DNA of 64,000 nucleotides, from the NCBI GenBank assembly GCA_030323885.1, contig CM059193.1, positions 72,391,543-72,455,542 of the forward strand, given 5' to 3'. Shown here one piece after another: positions 33,055 to 42,589 of this stretch; the stretch's first letter is position 1; each line of letters starts with the position of its first letter. Below the pieces are notes generated by a model. The model saw nothing but the letters and a program-made list of their open reading frames with translations, did not search any database and had not been told where the DNA came from. A program made the position numbers and the translations under genes. The DNA comes from Branchipolynoe longqiensis (Eukaryota; Annelida; Polychaeta; Phyllodocida; Polynoidae).

Positions 33055-33766
33055 AGCCTGGTACACACCTCCCGTATAAAACCTAAAACTGCTTGTTTCG
33101 CGACAAAGTTTCAGTTTTAGTCGGTTTCAGTCTTTAGGTGTGGTGTTCTCTGTGGTGGAGTGGTTAGAGTGTCTGACTTTTTTCTAGGTTGGATGCCTGA
33201 TCTGAGGGTCAGAGGTTCGAGTCCCCGTGCCCCTGCCCACCTCTGCCAATTTGGATTTCCACCGCTGTGTATAACTTACAGCGTCATCAAAGGCCGGTTG
33301 CTCTCATACCATGTCTATGTGGTGTGGGAGGTTAAAAATCCTTTGGGTCGGTTCAAGTCTAGGCCCGGGCTTTCTATCGACAAACTGGCCACAGCAGGAG
33401 TGTCCACATCACGGCCCTGGGAATCAGCTGTCTGATTGCAAATCCTGCTACCACCATCCACCACCAAGAGCACATCCCACGAATAAAGATCATACCTCTG
33501 CTTGAAAATCCCTTGAGATAACTGGTGGAAGGACACGATGAAGAAGAAGTCTTTAGTGTGACCCCCTATCACACCAGAGCCTTCCGATTCGTGACTTAAA
33601 ACTCAGTTTTACATTTTATACGGGAGGTATGTACCGGGTTTTATAAGATTCGAAAAATGAATCGGGCAGTTTTAGTCAGGAAACGGGATGGGTCGGGTTG
33701 TAACGAGTACCGTCAAGGCAGTCAGTTTTAGCACGTGAATCGTATACGGGAGGTGTGTACCAGGCT
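33055..33766. mobile_element. Harbinger-like element, TACGGGAGGTGTGTACC family, with nested SINE-B
   Basis: Ends AGCCTGGTACACACCTCCC and the inverse GGGAGGTGTGTACCAGGCT. It sits inside the SINE-A head at CTC|TGA...TTA|CTCATTC; undisturbed SINE-A copies read CTCTAACTCATTC, so the target duplication is three bases of TWA type. Words CAGTTTTA and TTTTATACGGGAGG occur on both strands. A SINE-B (33137-33590, plus) is nested inside. Confidence 0.8.
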
Positions 33767-33825
33767 TTACTCATTCGGCCATCCCATCTGGTATCGTGTA
33801 CATAATAAAACTTGTGTACTTACAA

Positions 33826-34042
33826 TTACACTGACAACCCGCGGCGAAGTTTGTGCCAGAAGTATCTATCACGATATCTAAGATACACTCTTGTCTGCAC
33901 CCACATCTTCATATCATCTGGTAGTTGACTGAGCACCTCAGGCTGCCTACTGCCTTGGCTTGTGAGATCCTCAAGGAAAACGCTGATGAACCGGAAACTT
34001 GCATCTTGAATACACTTCCTCTTACTCTCCCTAAACTGATAA
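33826..34042 (-). CDS. Exon 3: TIR C-terminal section (box 3) and stop codon
   Basis: A 217-bp exon with 71 codons and a TAA stop at 33828-33826. The acceptor is a pyrimidine-rich tract ending GTCCTAG (34049-34043). The translation begins YQFRESKRKC, continues with FISVFLEDL, and includes box 3 RYFWHKLRRGL near the C-terminus. A consensus donor GTAAGT lies two bases past the stop (33823-33818), so this exon may splice onward into a 3' UTR exon. No AATAAA is visible on this strand in the next 60 bases, where a SINE remnant and then a Harbinger-like element begin. Confidence 0.82.
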
Positions 34043-37000
34043 CTAGGACACAAATTGGGAAAAAAACATAATGAATAGATGAACAAAAATCGGCAATGTC
34101 ATGTCTACAAAAACAAATATATTATATATATATTATATATGTATATTATATATAATATATATTAATTTTATATTTTATATATTATAAATATAATATATAT
34201 ATTATGTCTATTACATATATTAAATATAATATATTTGATTCTATATACAGAATATATATTATACATATTATATATAATATATATTTATTATATATTTTAT
34301 ATACTATATACATTATAACATGTGCTATATATTAAACGTTATATATTATATTATACATAATTTACTACCCACCCCAATGGGCACCCCCTCCCCTGCCACC
34401 ACCCTCAACCATCATAAACAAACCATCAACACACCGAACATCCTCCACAACTATCAACCTGCTTAAACACATTGAACATTATATAAGACAGACAAAATGT
34501 CTTGTCAACTATAAACTTACCTTGTTTTATAAGAGAACAAAATGTAACCCTCAACGATTGTTTGAGTTGCCCCGAGCATACACTTTCTACTTTGTCCTGC
34601 TCCCCATTTTTGCATGAACTACAGTGTGCTGTACATTATACAGCAGGAGCCACTCCCTTAATTCTACAGGATCGGTGCTGTAACTAATACAGCACTGATC
34701 AAACTTAGATTATATAGACTGTCAATTCCAATAGTAAGATGGCCAGAAGACAGGTGCTCTGGCGCTGACAAATGTCATATTCAGATGAATAAACACTTTA
34801 CAACAACAACAAAATATATATATAAGATATATAATGCTTTTGATGTGGATGCTGATGGGAGGGGCAGGGTTAGCCAATAAGGAAGAGCAGTGGAGGTAGC
34901 ACCTACGAGGGATGATAGCCTGTGTAGGGAGGGTTAGACAACATGAGGGTGAGCATAGACACTGTTGTAAGCGACAGGTAGTCGGTGCTAAGAGTAGCGG
35001 GAGCAGTGTGCTGCCAATCACAATTATGGCGGGGAGTGGCTTGGGGGGATCAATGAGTGTATTTAACCAATTGTCTGCATGAACAAAAGCAAGCCTGATA
35101 CCCCTGTCACACTACGACGTAATGAGCCAACGTGAGCCTAACGTGGTGATATTTCGTCATTACGTTGATGTACGTTGGATTACGTTATGATGACGTCATA
35201 ATGACGTTAGAGTGACGTCGAGCTACGTCACATTACGTCGTGTTACGTCGAGATACGTCGAGGTTTTGGACATGTTCAAAAGTTTCGACGTAGGTCGAAC
35301 GTAAGGGTTTACGTTCGCCGTACGTTCTGTTCACGTTCAGCGAACGTCAATGACATTAAACGGACGTTATTCCAATGCTCCTCACTACGTTCAACTACGT
35401 TGACCCCCATTAAACCAAGTGCAAATGCCCACGGGGCGTAATGGGAACGTCAGGACAACGTCAGGAGAACGTCAGGAGAACATGCATTCAACATACGTTC
35501 AACGTCTCATGACGTAGCTAACGTCACGTAACGTTCTTCTGACGATGGAATAACGTTCATAACGTTCCGTCAGCGTCATTACGTTCACCTCTCTCGTCGA
35601 ACGACGGTATCACTACGCTTTACCGACGTTACTCTCTCGTCCACTACGCTGCATCCACGTTCAACTTCTGCCCAAATTTGCATACTACGCCGAGAAGTTC
35701 AACGTTCTTCACGTTCTCCCTACGTTGACGTCGTTACGTCGTAGTGTGACAGCCCCTTGATGGAAAATATATTCAAAAATGTCCAACTTGTGAAATTAAA
35801 CACTTCAACACTGCTCTAAGTTAACTTCTTCAACTGCTACTACACTAGAAGGGTTCAGGTTTTAAAAAAACAAACAAGTGCATTTGTTTCCTGCGAAATA
35901 GAATGTATCATTGTGCTTTCCAGATAAAGTCTATTGATTCCATATTGAGTAGGGCGTTATATAACGGATGTGGCAAAAATATGGATTTGATTATTGGAAT
36001 GATGGCAGCTTGGTGTCTGTGGGGAACCCCTCAGGGTCATGTGATAAGGGAATCCTAACGGTGACATCATTCGTACATTACAGAGCTCAGTATTCTTCCT
36101 CCAAATATTCAGTTGCATGAACTGAAAGACTAGCCAAAGGTGTGCTTGGAGAGCATTTGCCGGAGGACGGCTCCAGTCCCCCAGACCTATGAGGGATCCC
36201 ATCACCATGTACAAAACAAACAAAAAAGCTTGTTTTATTTAACGATGCCTCTAGAGCGCATTGATTTTGTTATTGTATCATCAGCTATTGGAAGTCAAAC
36301 ATATATGATCATTCTGACATATTTCTTTGGAGGAAACCCGCTGCTGCCACATAGACTACTCTTTCCGATAAGGACCATTAGTTCAGTAACATGTACAATG
36401 CACCAATGATATTGTCATGGGGGTGATGAAAATGGGAAATATTGTGCCTAGAGCGGGACTCGAAACCACATCTCTTTGCATTCCGGGCCAGTGTGCTAAC
36501 CATTACACCACCTAGGCTCCCTGATATCAACACACTACCCACGCCTACCTGTCTATGCGGCTCCCTGCCTGAGAGGTCAGTGCAGACAACTACACTCGTC
36601 CCCCTGGAATTGTAAGTCTTTTAATGCTTACAATTACATACATACAGGCAATGCAACGCACTTACATACACAGGGTAGGTTCAACAACTATACAGCGCGT
36701 AGCTTGTACAGGATCCTGGTCAGGGAAACCAGTCTCATGGGGGTGATGAAAATGGGAAATATTGTGCCTAGAGCTGGACTTGAACCCACATCTCTTTGCA
36801 TTCCGGGCCAGTGTGCTAACCATTACACCACCTAGGCTCCCTGATATCAACACACTACCCACGCCTACCTGTCTATGCGGCTCCTTGCCTGAGAGGTCAG
36901 TGTAGACAACTACAATACTATTTAATTAAAGCTGCATATAGTCTGATGAAGTATCAAATTTACAAAACCAAAACAATTATTTAGATTTGATTCTATATAT

Positions 37001-40000
37001 TTAACTTAGATACTAACACACTTATTGAGCATATATTGCCACATAAAAGGGACTACTCAGTCAATTTAATAATAGAACCTGTTACTGCAAAAACATATGG
37101 TGTCAGAGTTGTGCCGTGCTTGCCAAAGCTAATTTGACATGTTTTTTTTTTTTGTCCATTAGTTGTTTAAGCAGGGGAAATTTCAGTCATAGACGACTGG
37201 GCCGTATTCAGGGTCCGTCTCGGAGGCGCCTCGGCGACGTCTCGGCGATGCTTTTTGGTCTATTTGCGTTCAGGGTCCGTCTTGGCGACGTCTCGGCGAC
37301 GCCTCCCTTTTCAGGCAGGAGACAAAAAGCGCCTCAAAAATGGCCGCCGCATTCAGTGCTTTCAGCCAATTACAGCCCAGCTTGTCCATTGCAAATGGCC
37401 GCCACCTATGGAGGCCGCCAACAGCTAAATCCGTTCAGATTAGCCTGACGTCACGGGCGCCTCCGAGGCGCCTCCGAGACAGAGCCTGAACGCGGCCCTG
37501 GTCTTCCTCATTCCACTGCTGGTCGATAGAAAGCCCGAGCCTACACTTTTACCGACCCAAGGGATTTTTAACCTCCTACACCACATAGACATGGTATGAG
37601 AGCAACCGGCCTTTGATGACGCTGTAAGTTATACACAGCGGTGGAAATCCAAATTGGCAGAGCTGGGGGCACGGGGAATCGAACCGCCGACCCTCACATT
37701 AGGAGTCTGACCTAGAAAAAAGTCAAACAGTCTAACCACTCCGCCACAGAGAACGCCATGTTAATACTTCAAATATCTCAAAAGTTAGCCATTTAAAATA
37801 AAAGTTACTTCAAGCTAAAGTAACGTAGACAATAACAATCAGTTTAATTTATTTGTATCAGAAAAGTGACAGAAAGTCGAAATACTCGGACTGCAATTTT
37901 AATTAATTAACTAATTACTATTGTAGTGGTCTGCACTGAGCTCCCATGCAAGGAGCCGCATAGACAGGTTTGCATGGGTAGTATGGTGATATCAGGGAGC
38001 CTAGGTGGTGTAATGGTTAGCACACTGGCCCGGAATGCAAAGAGATGTGGGTTCGAGTCCCGCTCTAGGCGCAACTTTTCCCATTTTCATCACCCCCACG
38101 ACACTACTCAATTGTCTTGAATGAGCGAGGTTGCTCATTCGGTGTCATTGTTGGACATGGCAGGCTCAAGGCCGAAGCCCTCCCCCCCCCCCTGCCACTA
38201 CTGTGGTGGTGGTGGTGGGGGGGGGGGGAAGCCATCTTCCCCCCTCCAGCATATATAACAACTCCTACCAGCCATCATGGCCAGGCACTATCCTGGGGTC
38301 TTCCGGAGCCACCAAAGCTGGTCAGTCTTCTCCAAACGCCCGCACTGACCATTTCCCACCTCCAATTTTACCCACCCACCCACACCTGCAGTTGATTGTG
38401 CCCACAAAATCAACAAAACCAAAAACCAATCAAGCATTTAAACTAAAAAATAAAGAATCCCATCGAATGAGCGGCTGACACCCGCACAGTTGACAGAACA
38501 CACCTACTTAAATGTCACATTTCTGATAATTTACCCTCTACTGTTATCTCATATTTTTATCATTAGCTATTGCTATTGTACTTTAACGTAATTGATTACT
38601 CATTTGTTAAATCATTCACATGACTCATATGCCCTCATCACATTTCATTTTCCCAATATATCGGGGCCTTCGCTCATTCGCTTCTTGCCCGATGATACAC
38701 ATTCAATGTACATGCCGCCGGGCGGGCAGCGCCCGAATAAAAGCCTTGATTAACCCACTCATGCCTCTGAGTCAGCTGTGTCTGTGAGCAATGAGCGATA
38801 GTAAACAAACTTACCAGCAGTTGTTGCTACTGATGTAATTTGGAGTTAGTAGGACAACTGTCCCACAACTCTCATTTATTCTGGTAGCTACATTGTCGAC
38901 TGGATTAATTCCAACAGAGATATCGTAGAAAGTACGGATCTCCCAGAAAGGTAGTTCTCCTATAAAGGTAGAAGAAGCATCATTTAGACAAGATTTCTCA
39001 ACGTTTCATCACGCAACCATTTCATAGACAATCATTAATGCTTGCAAAAAATAATGGTTGTTTTAAAATTAAGTTATACATTGTAATAGAAATTTAAATA
39101 TAAAAATCTTTTGCCTGTAACATTTTGGTGCTTGTATTATAAAATTCGTAATTTTCACCAAGAAACCAGCATGGTCTATACTAATAAACACTTGTCTTAG
39201 AATACAAATGCCATACATAATAAATTAGATATGTAGAATCAAATCTAGATAATTGTTTTGATTTTGAAAATTTGATGCTTCATCGGACTATGCAACTTTA
39301 AGGACCAGACGCGGTGGCCGAATGAGTTGAGCGTCCGTCTCCTTTCTGGGAGATTGGGGGATCCGAAATCATCAGTTTGTGGGTTCGAACCCTGGTCGAG
39401 TCAAGCCAATTGTTAAGCAAGGCCTGCATTTATATTACATTAATGGTTTATATGATGCCACAAATCATGATTTGTTCATATTCTTGGTTATTTCTCAATA
39501 ACTAAGTCTAGGAACTAAGTGAATATTTTAGAACAGACCATGCTCGTTCCCCAATATAACATGACTAATTCTATGATACAAGCACCACAATGTTACAGGC
39601 AAAATAAGATTATTTATTCTAATGTAATGTCAATTGAACTCTCATATTCATAGAAACTGCAAAGAGCTGTTTAAGCCCTTTCTACTGATATATTTTGTTA
39701 GGTTCCCTCTTCAATATGAGCCTGTCTCAAAAGGTGATAACATTTTTTGGGGTCCATTGTAACGATTGACACAAAACAGCACAGAAACCATTACACTGAA
39801 AACACAAGGTTTGATTGATTGATTGGTGGTTGCTTTACGCCGTGTCGGCAGCATAGGCCATATTCAGAGCGAGAAATGTTTTTTTTTTATTCAAACCATC
39901 GCTTTTACATGTAAAGGCAGACAATCAATTATGTGCCAATAGACACTCATTAAATTAGAAAGCTCACAATCATATATTTGTGGTCAAGGGAAACAAATTC

Positions 40001-41770
40001 GGGGACATTTGCTTCAAATCAAGGACACAAGGACATTTGCTTCAAATCAATATGTATTCTATTGGGATTATGAAACACCATGTAAAAAACAAATCAGTTT
40101 ATCGTGAGCAAATGCATAAGCAGATAGTATGTTGATCGTTACAATGGACAAAGTTTTGTCCCATATTGCTTAGCACCTTTTGAGACAGTCTCATATTATA
40201 CACGCTGTCAACTGTGATGGGTCACCCTTATTTGTTTCTAGATGAAACTGACTCTTTTTCTTCTTCTTCTTTTTCCCCCATTTTTCCCCTTTTTTCCCAC
40301 TCAATGCACTTTGAGAAACTGAGACAACTTTAAAAAACCAAGTGTTGCTCCATTCACCACCCACAGCACTACCCTACCCTACCATACCCTACCCTACCCT
40401 ACCCATATCAGCTTACTTTTCATAACTGGCAGGACGTCCGATTCGACCATCTCTCGATCTTTGCTGCTGTAGGAGAGAAACACTATCAACCTATTTGAAT
40501 CGAGCCGGTAAAGGCTCCTCTTAGAAGAAATCCCGTAGAAGATGAGCAGTTGCAAGTTGGCTCTGAACATGAGAGCGATGCTGACCGCGACCAGAATCAA
40601 AATGCCGGCGACAGTCACCGCGATGATGGTCTTCAAGTGGTTGACGGCGTTGCGCATGCACCGAGGCTCACTTCCGCTCCACATACCGGAGTATTGGCAG
40701 CGTCTACTGGAAACGCCGCTGAGATGGAACCCTTCCGCGCAGCTGTACGTCGACTCATTGAGCAGACTGGTGCCCTGAAGCGCAACGCTGCCGTTTACAG
40801 GAGCGTCCAGCGGTGAGCATTTGACTGGCTTGTAGAAGCACACTTCCGGGTCCAGCGATGGCGGGTATGTCCCGCAATGTGCCGGCTGAGCGTGCTGACT
40901 CAGCTTTCCCTGGCATCCCGTCAGCGCTTCGATGCAAGTCTGCGCACAAGGTAGGATCGGCATGTCGTTGTGGCATTTCGGGAAAAAGGAATAACATATG
41001 AATTCCTTAATATACTGATAACAGTTCACTTTTGGACTAAATACAAGCTGTATCCGTTTAATTACGAAAATGGTCTCATTTTCGAACATCATCCCTAGAC
41101 TGTTTGGAAAGGTGGTGGTGTTACGATGTGAACTGATAATATTGTCCTTTGAAGGGCTAGAACAAAATTGTTCCGTTAGATGCACGCACTTTGTTGGAAA
41201 CGTACAATTGAAATCCATGTGTATATTAATATGCAGATCCGGAAATGTTCTATCAGTACATATGTAGCCAATATACAATAGCCATTCGTCAGTCTTGTCG
41301 CCTGTGTAGAAATGTCTAGTTCCCATACAAGTGCACCATCCAGGTGGCCTGAATTCACATCCTGAGTTATCGGAAACGCCAGAACAGGGTACCAAATAGT
41401 AACGGCTTGAAGTGGTGACTTTATCTAAGCCTCTAAAGCATTTTTTGACTGGATCAAACATAGTGTTGGATCGTATCGTCCGTAATGTATCAAAGCTGAA
41501 GACGAGAAAACGTGCAGTGTTTCCAATAAGGAATGATATATTATACTTTATAAATAGTTTATCTGTTGTCAATGAATCGAACTTGATACGCTTGAATGTG
41601 GAAAGATTGATCTCTTTATCGTATGATGAATGGGTACAGGGAACATCTGCATTTGAGGAAGGTATAACAAGGCTCATCAACAGGAGAGCAATAAGTGACC
41701 ATTGGCTTCCGATCTGTACGATAATGTTTGTGTAGGATATGATGCATGCACCACTTTGAAAAATGGCCAT
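33826..41770 (-). CDS. Frizzled-CRD / sushi / transmembrane / TIR receptor, three exons
   Basis: Predicted 571-residue type I receptor that should bind a ligand outside the cell and signal through a cytoplasmic TIR domain. Exons 41770-40417, 38959-38815 and 34042-33826 join in frame (phases 1 and 2; donors GTAAGC and GTAAGT; acceptors TATAG and CCTAG). Residues 1-41 are a signal peptide (hydrophobic SLIALLLMSLVI). Residues 42-190 are cysteine-containing and unrecognised. Residues 195-311 are a Frizzled CRD with ten cysteines (195, 203, 250, 259, 266, 275, 279, 286, 299, 311) and the FPNSLG and FFPKC signatures. Residues 318-371 are a sushi domain (four Cys, W364). The TM helix is 379-401 and TIR is about 426-571. 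Seven N-glycosylation sequons lie in the ectodomain. In TIR, box 1 is FLSYSSKD, the BB loop is DISVGINP (Val467 where TLRs have Pro) and box 3 is FW at 561-562. Phe503 sits where NADase-type TIRs have Glu, so an adaptor-recruiting role is more likely than NAD cleavage (inference). Extra 5' exons are possible. Confidence 0.87.
34100..34365. repeat. TATA/ATTATATA-rich tract
   Basis: About 265 bp of nearly pure A/T with TATATATTATATA words. It lies in intron 2 just upstream (gene sense) of exon 3. Confidence 0.9.
34371..34802 (+). mobile_element. LTR-like dispersed repeat, copy 2
   Basis: Same sequence and orientation as 30628-31075, including the TATATAAGACAGAC and AATAAACACTTTAC landmarks. 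Flanks differ from copy 1, so the two are independent insertions rather than paired LTRs of one element. 34803-35098 after it is unassigned. Confidence 0.5.
35099..35757. mobile_element. Harbinger-like word element, ACGT family, copy 1
   Basis: A 659-bp element flanked by TGA (35096-35098 and 35758-35760). Ends TACCCCTGTCACACTACGACG and, inverted, AGGGGCTGTCACACTACGACG. Throughout, ACGT occurs every few bases as GACGTAA, AACGTT and TACGTC. Related copies at 52430-53098 and 56514-57184 run in the opposite orientation. Confidence 0.85.
35758..36224. other. Unassigned intron DNA
   Basis: No gene, terminal repeat or SINE recognised. Confidence 0.35.
36225..36415 (+). mobile_element. V-type SINE, 3'-truncated
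   Basis: AGCTTGTTTTATTTAACGATGCC, GATCATTCTGACATATTTC and CCGATAAG landmarks. Cut where a SINE-C begins. Confidence 0.7.
36416..36913 (-). mobile_element. Two SINE-C copies (tRNA-like head), same orientation
   Basis: 36416-36594 and 36735-36913 are near-identical 179-bp blocks offset by 319 bp. On the minus strand the head is GCCTAGGTGGTGTAATGGTT with B box GGGTTCGAGTCC. The 7-bp acceptor stem (GCCTAGG with TCTAGGC) and the D stem pair, but the anticodon stem does not, so this is a tRNA-derived SINE rather than a tRNA gene. Confidence 0.7.
36925..37905. mobile_element. MITE-A copy split by SINE-B that is split by a word element
   Basis: MITE-A left part 36925-37140; right part 37766-37905, resuming at AATACTTCAAATATCTC. 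SINE-B (minus strand) occupies 37145-37197 and 37499-37765. The word element 37201-37498 sits inside the SINE-B. This gives a three-step insertion order. Confidence 0.75.
37201..37498. mobile_element. Word element, GGCGCCTCGGAG family, copy 2
   Basis: Ends GCCGTATTCAGGGTCCG and, inverted, GGCCGCGTTCAGGCTC. TGG lies at both junctions. Words GGCGACGTCTCGGCG and GAGGCGCCTCCGAG. Short frames here are shadows of the repeat. Confidence 0.75.
37921..38112 (+). mobile_element. SINE-C copy
   Basis: Plus-strand copy of the same 190-bp unit: GAGCCGCATAGACAGG, then the head GCCTAGGTGGTGTAATGG and the tail CCATTTTCATCACCCCC. Confidence 0.75.
38118..38798 (+). mobile_element. Unclassified repeat with AATAAA and 9-bp flanking repeats
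   Basis: AATGAGCGA occurs near 38120 and again near 38790, like a 9-bp target duplication. Between them are a poly-C/poly-G stretch (38182-38228) and, near the end, a GC-rich stem (GCCGCCGGGCGGGC) followed by AATAAA (about 38736). This may be an LTR or retroposon. No protein domain found. Confidence 0.35.
38815..38959 (-). CDS. Exon 2: TIR middle section (BB loop, box 2)
   Basis: A 145-bp exon too short to show as an ATG-initiated ORF. On the minus strand it follows a pyrimidine-rich acceptor (CTTCTTCTACCTTTATAG) and ends at TG before GTAAGT. It translates as ELPFWEIRTFYDISVGINPV and continues through DNVATRINES and TVVLLTPNYISSNNC. This matches the TIR helix A to strand D region, with the DN-IA--I--S and V-LL-P-Y-SS patterns of Toll/IL-1R domains. 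The phases (two bases in, two bases out) fit exons 1 and 3 exactly. Confidence 0.85.
39226..39420. mobile_element. MITE-A right end joined to a SINE-A head
   Basis: 39226-39302 ends CATCGGACTATGCAACTTTAA. 39302-39415 is a plus-strand SINE-A head (GCGGTGGCCGAATGAGTTG, GGGTTCGAACCCTGG) that stops after about 115 bp. Confidence 0.75.
39435..40350. mobile_element. Dispersed repeat E, copy 2, split
   Basis: 39435-39720 and 40195-40350 match 22640-23060. The break carries a TIR element (39722-40189, ends CTGTCTCAAAAGGTG and its inverse) that itself holds an AATC-tailed retroposon on the minus strand (39810-40040; the tail reads TTGATTGATTGATTGG on plus). Confidence 0.7.
40368..40405. repeat. (TACCC)n simple repeat
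   Basis: Seven imperfect TACCC units at the intron 1 side of the exon 1 splice donor. Confidence 0.9.
40417..41770 (-). CDS. Exon 1: signal peptide, Frizzled CRD, sushi, TM and TIR box 1
   Basis: This 1354-bp exon carries residues 1-451 plus the first base of codon 452. Reading through the donor (GTAAGC at 40416-40411) adds only seven residues before a stop, as expected for unspliced intron. The start used is the first ATG of the open frame; it leaves a rather long 41-residue leader, so a downstream start or a 5' leader exon spliced at an AG near 41718 cannot be excluded. That the whole ectodomain sits in one exon while TIR is split by two introns suggests the ectodomain was acquired as a block (inference). 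Confidence 0.85.
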
Positions 41771-42080
41771 GGCAAATATTGGAGTCGAGAATAAACAAAT
41801 TAAACTTGTTCATATATATATATCCCCCGATGTGACTGACACTTGTCAACATCCGGTTGTGCCACCGATACAGTTTTGGGTCTTACACCGTTATACTTGC
41901 ATAATGAGTTATGCATCATATGATATATATGTATATATATGTACATATAATAGCATTTGCTGACTAAGAGGGGGACATTTAAATAACGGACAACTGGTAT
42001 TCCTCATTCGTATGCTCCTTGCTCTCTCCTAGTAATATCAATTGTCAGTCTTGGTAGCATTTCTAAGCAACACGTACCAT
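41771..42080. other. 5' flank of the TIR receptor gene
   Basis: Contains ATATATATAT near 41813 and TATG words at 41918-41945. No clear promoter motif set. A TATA box cannot be told from the microsatellite. Confidence 0.4.
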
Positions 42081-42171
42081 TTTTTCAAATCATCGGTTTG
42101 ATTCGGTCGGGGTTAGAATTCCACGACCTTCCACAAGGGAAGGGAGTGCTCAACTCATTTAGCCTACCAGT

Positions 42172-42415
42172 CTGGCATTGGTCAGGGAAAACCAGTGGTC
42201 CACAGCTGGTTCATCAAAGGCTGAGGTATGTGCGGTCCTGTCTCGTGGGAAAGTGCATATAATAGACCGCTTCCTGCTTATCGGGAAGGGTAGCCTATGT
42301 GGCGGCAGTGGGTTTGCTCCAAAGAAGTATGTCAGAATGACCATATGTTTGACGTCCAATAGGCGATGATACACAAATCAATGTGCTCTAGAGGCGTGAA
42401 ATAAAACAAGCTGTA
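42172..42415 (-). mobile_element. V-type SINE copy
   Basis: Minus-strand copy with GTCAGAATGACCATATGTTTG on plus and the terminal TAAAACAAGCT. A SINE-A head fragment precedes it at 42080-42170. Confidence 0.8.
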
Positions 42416-42589
42416 CTTCGTGGAGAGATCCGTAAATCAGAAAGTTTGGCAGCAACGGGGTGGACTTGTGGTATATAACGCCAGTACCAGTTTCATTAAT
42501 TCCAGTTAGGATGTCGGCTGGAGACTGCAAAAGTTGAACAAGGGTTGAACATTATCTGTTGGATGGGGGGAGGGGAGGACGGAACAATA

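Larger units (their letters stand above)
34043..38814 (-). other. Intron 2 of the TIR receptor gene, transposon-rich
   Basis: 4772 bp, phase 2. It contains an AT tract, an LTR-like copy, an ACGT-word element, a V-type SINE, three SINE-C copies, a MITE-A that carries a SINE-B that carries a Harbinger-like element, and an unclassified polyadenylation-bearing repeat. No extra exon with TIR similarity was seen. Confidence 0.7.
38960..40416 (-). other. Intron 1 of the TIR receptor gene, transposon-rich
   Basis: 1457 bp, phase 1. It holds, by plus coordinates, unassigned AT-rich DNA (38960-39225), a MITE-A right end, a SINE-A head, and a dispersed repeat split by a TIR MITE that itself carries an AATC-tailed retroposon. 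A TACCC-rich simple repeat lies at 40370-40405, only a few bases inside the intron from the exon 1 donor. Confidence 0.75.

Noticed and set aside
30628..34802. Paired LTRs of one 4.2-kb retrotransposon
   Set aside because: The two copies have unrelated flanks, and the DNA between them holds a MITE, SINEs and exon 3 of the receptor gene rather than gag-pol.
36443..36515. Functional tRNA gene
   Set aside because: Acceptor and D stems pair, but the anticodon stem fails and the loop lacks T33. The same sequence is repeated three times as part of a longer unit, so it is a SINE head.
40368..40405. Interstitial telomere repeat
   Set aside because: The unit is TACCC (five bases), not the animal TTAGGG hexamer, and the run is only about 38 bp.
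40542..40997. Frames antisense to, or out of frame with, exon 1 of the receptor
   Set aside because: Shadow frames over the sushi and TM coding sequence; the minus-strand receptor frame carries all the conserved cysteines.
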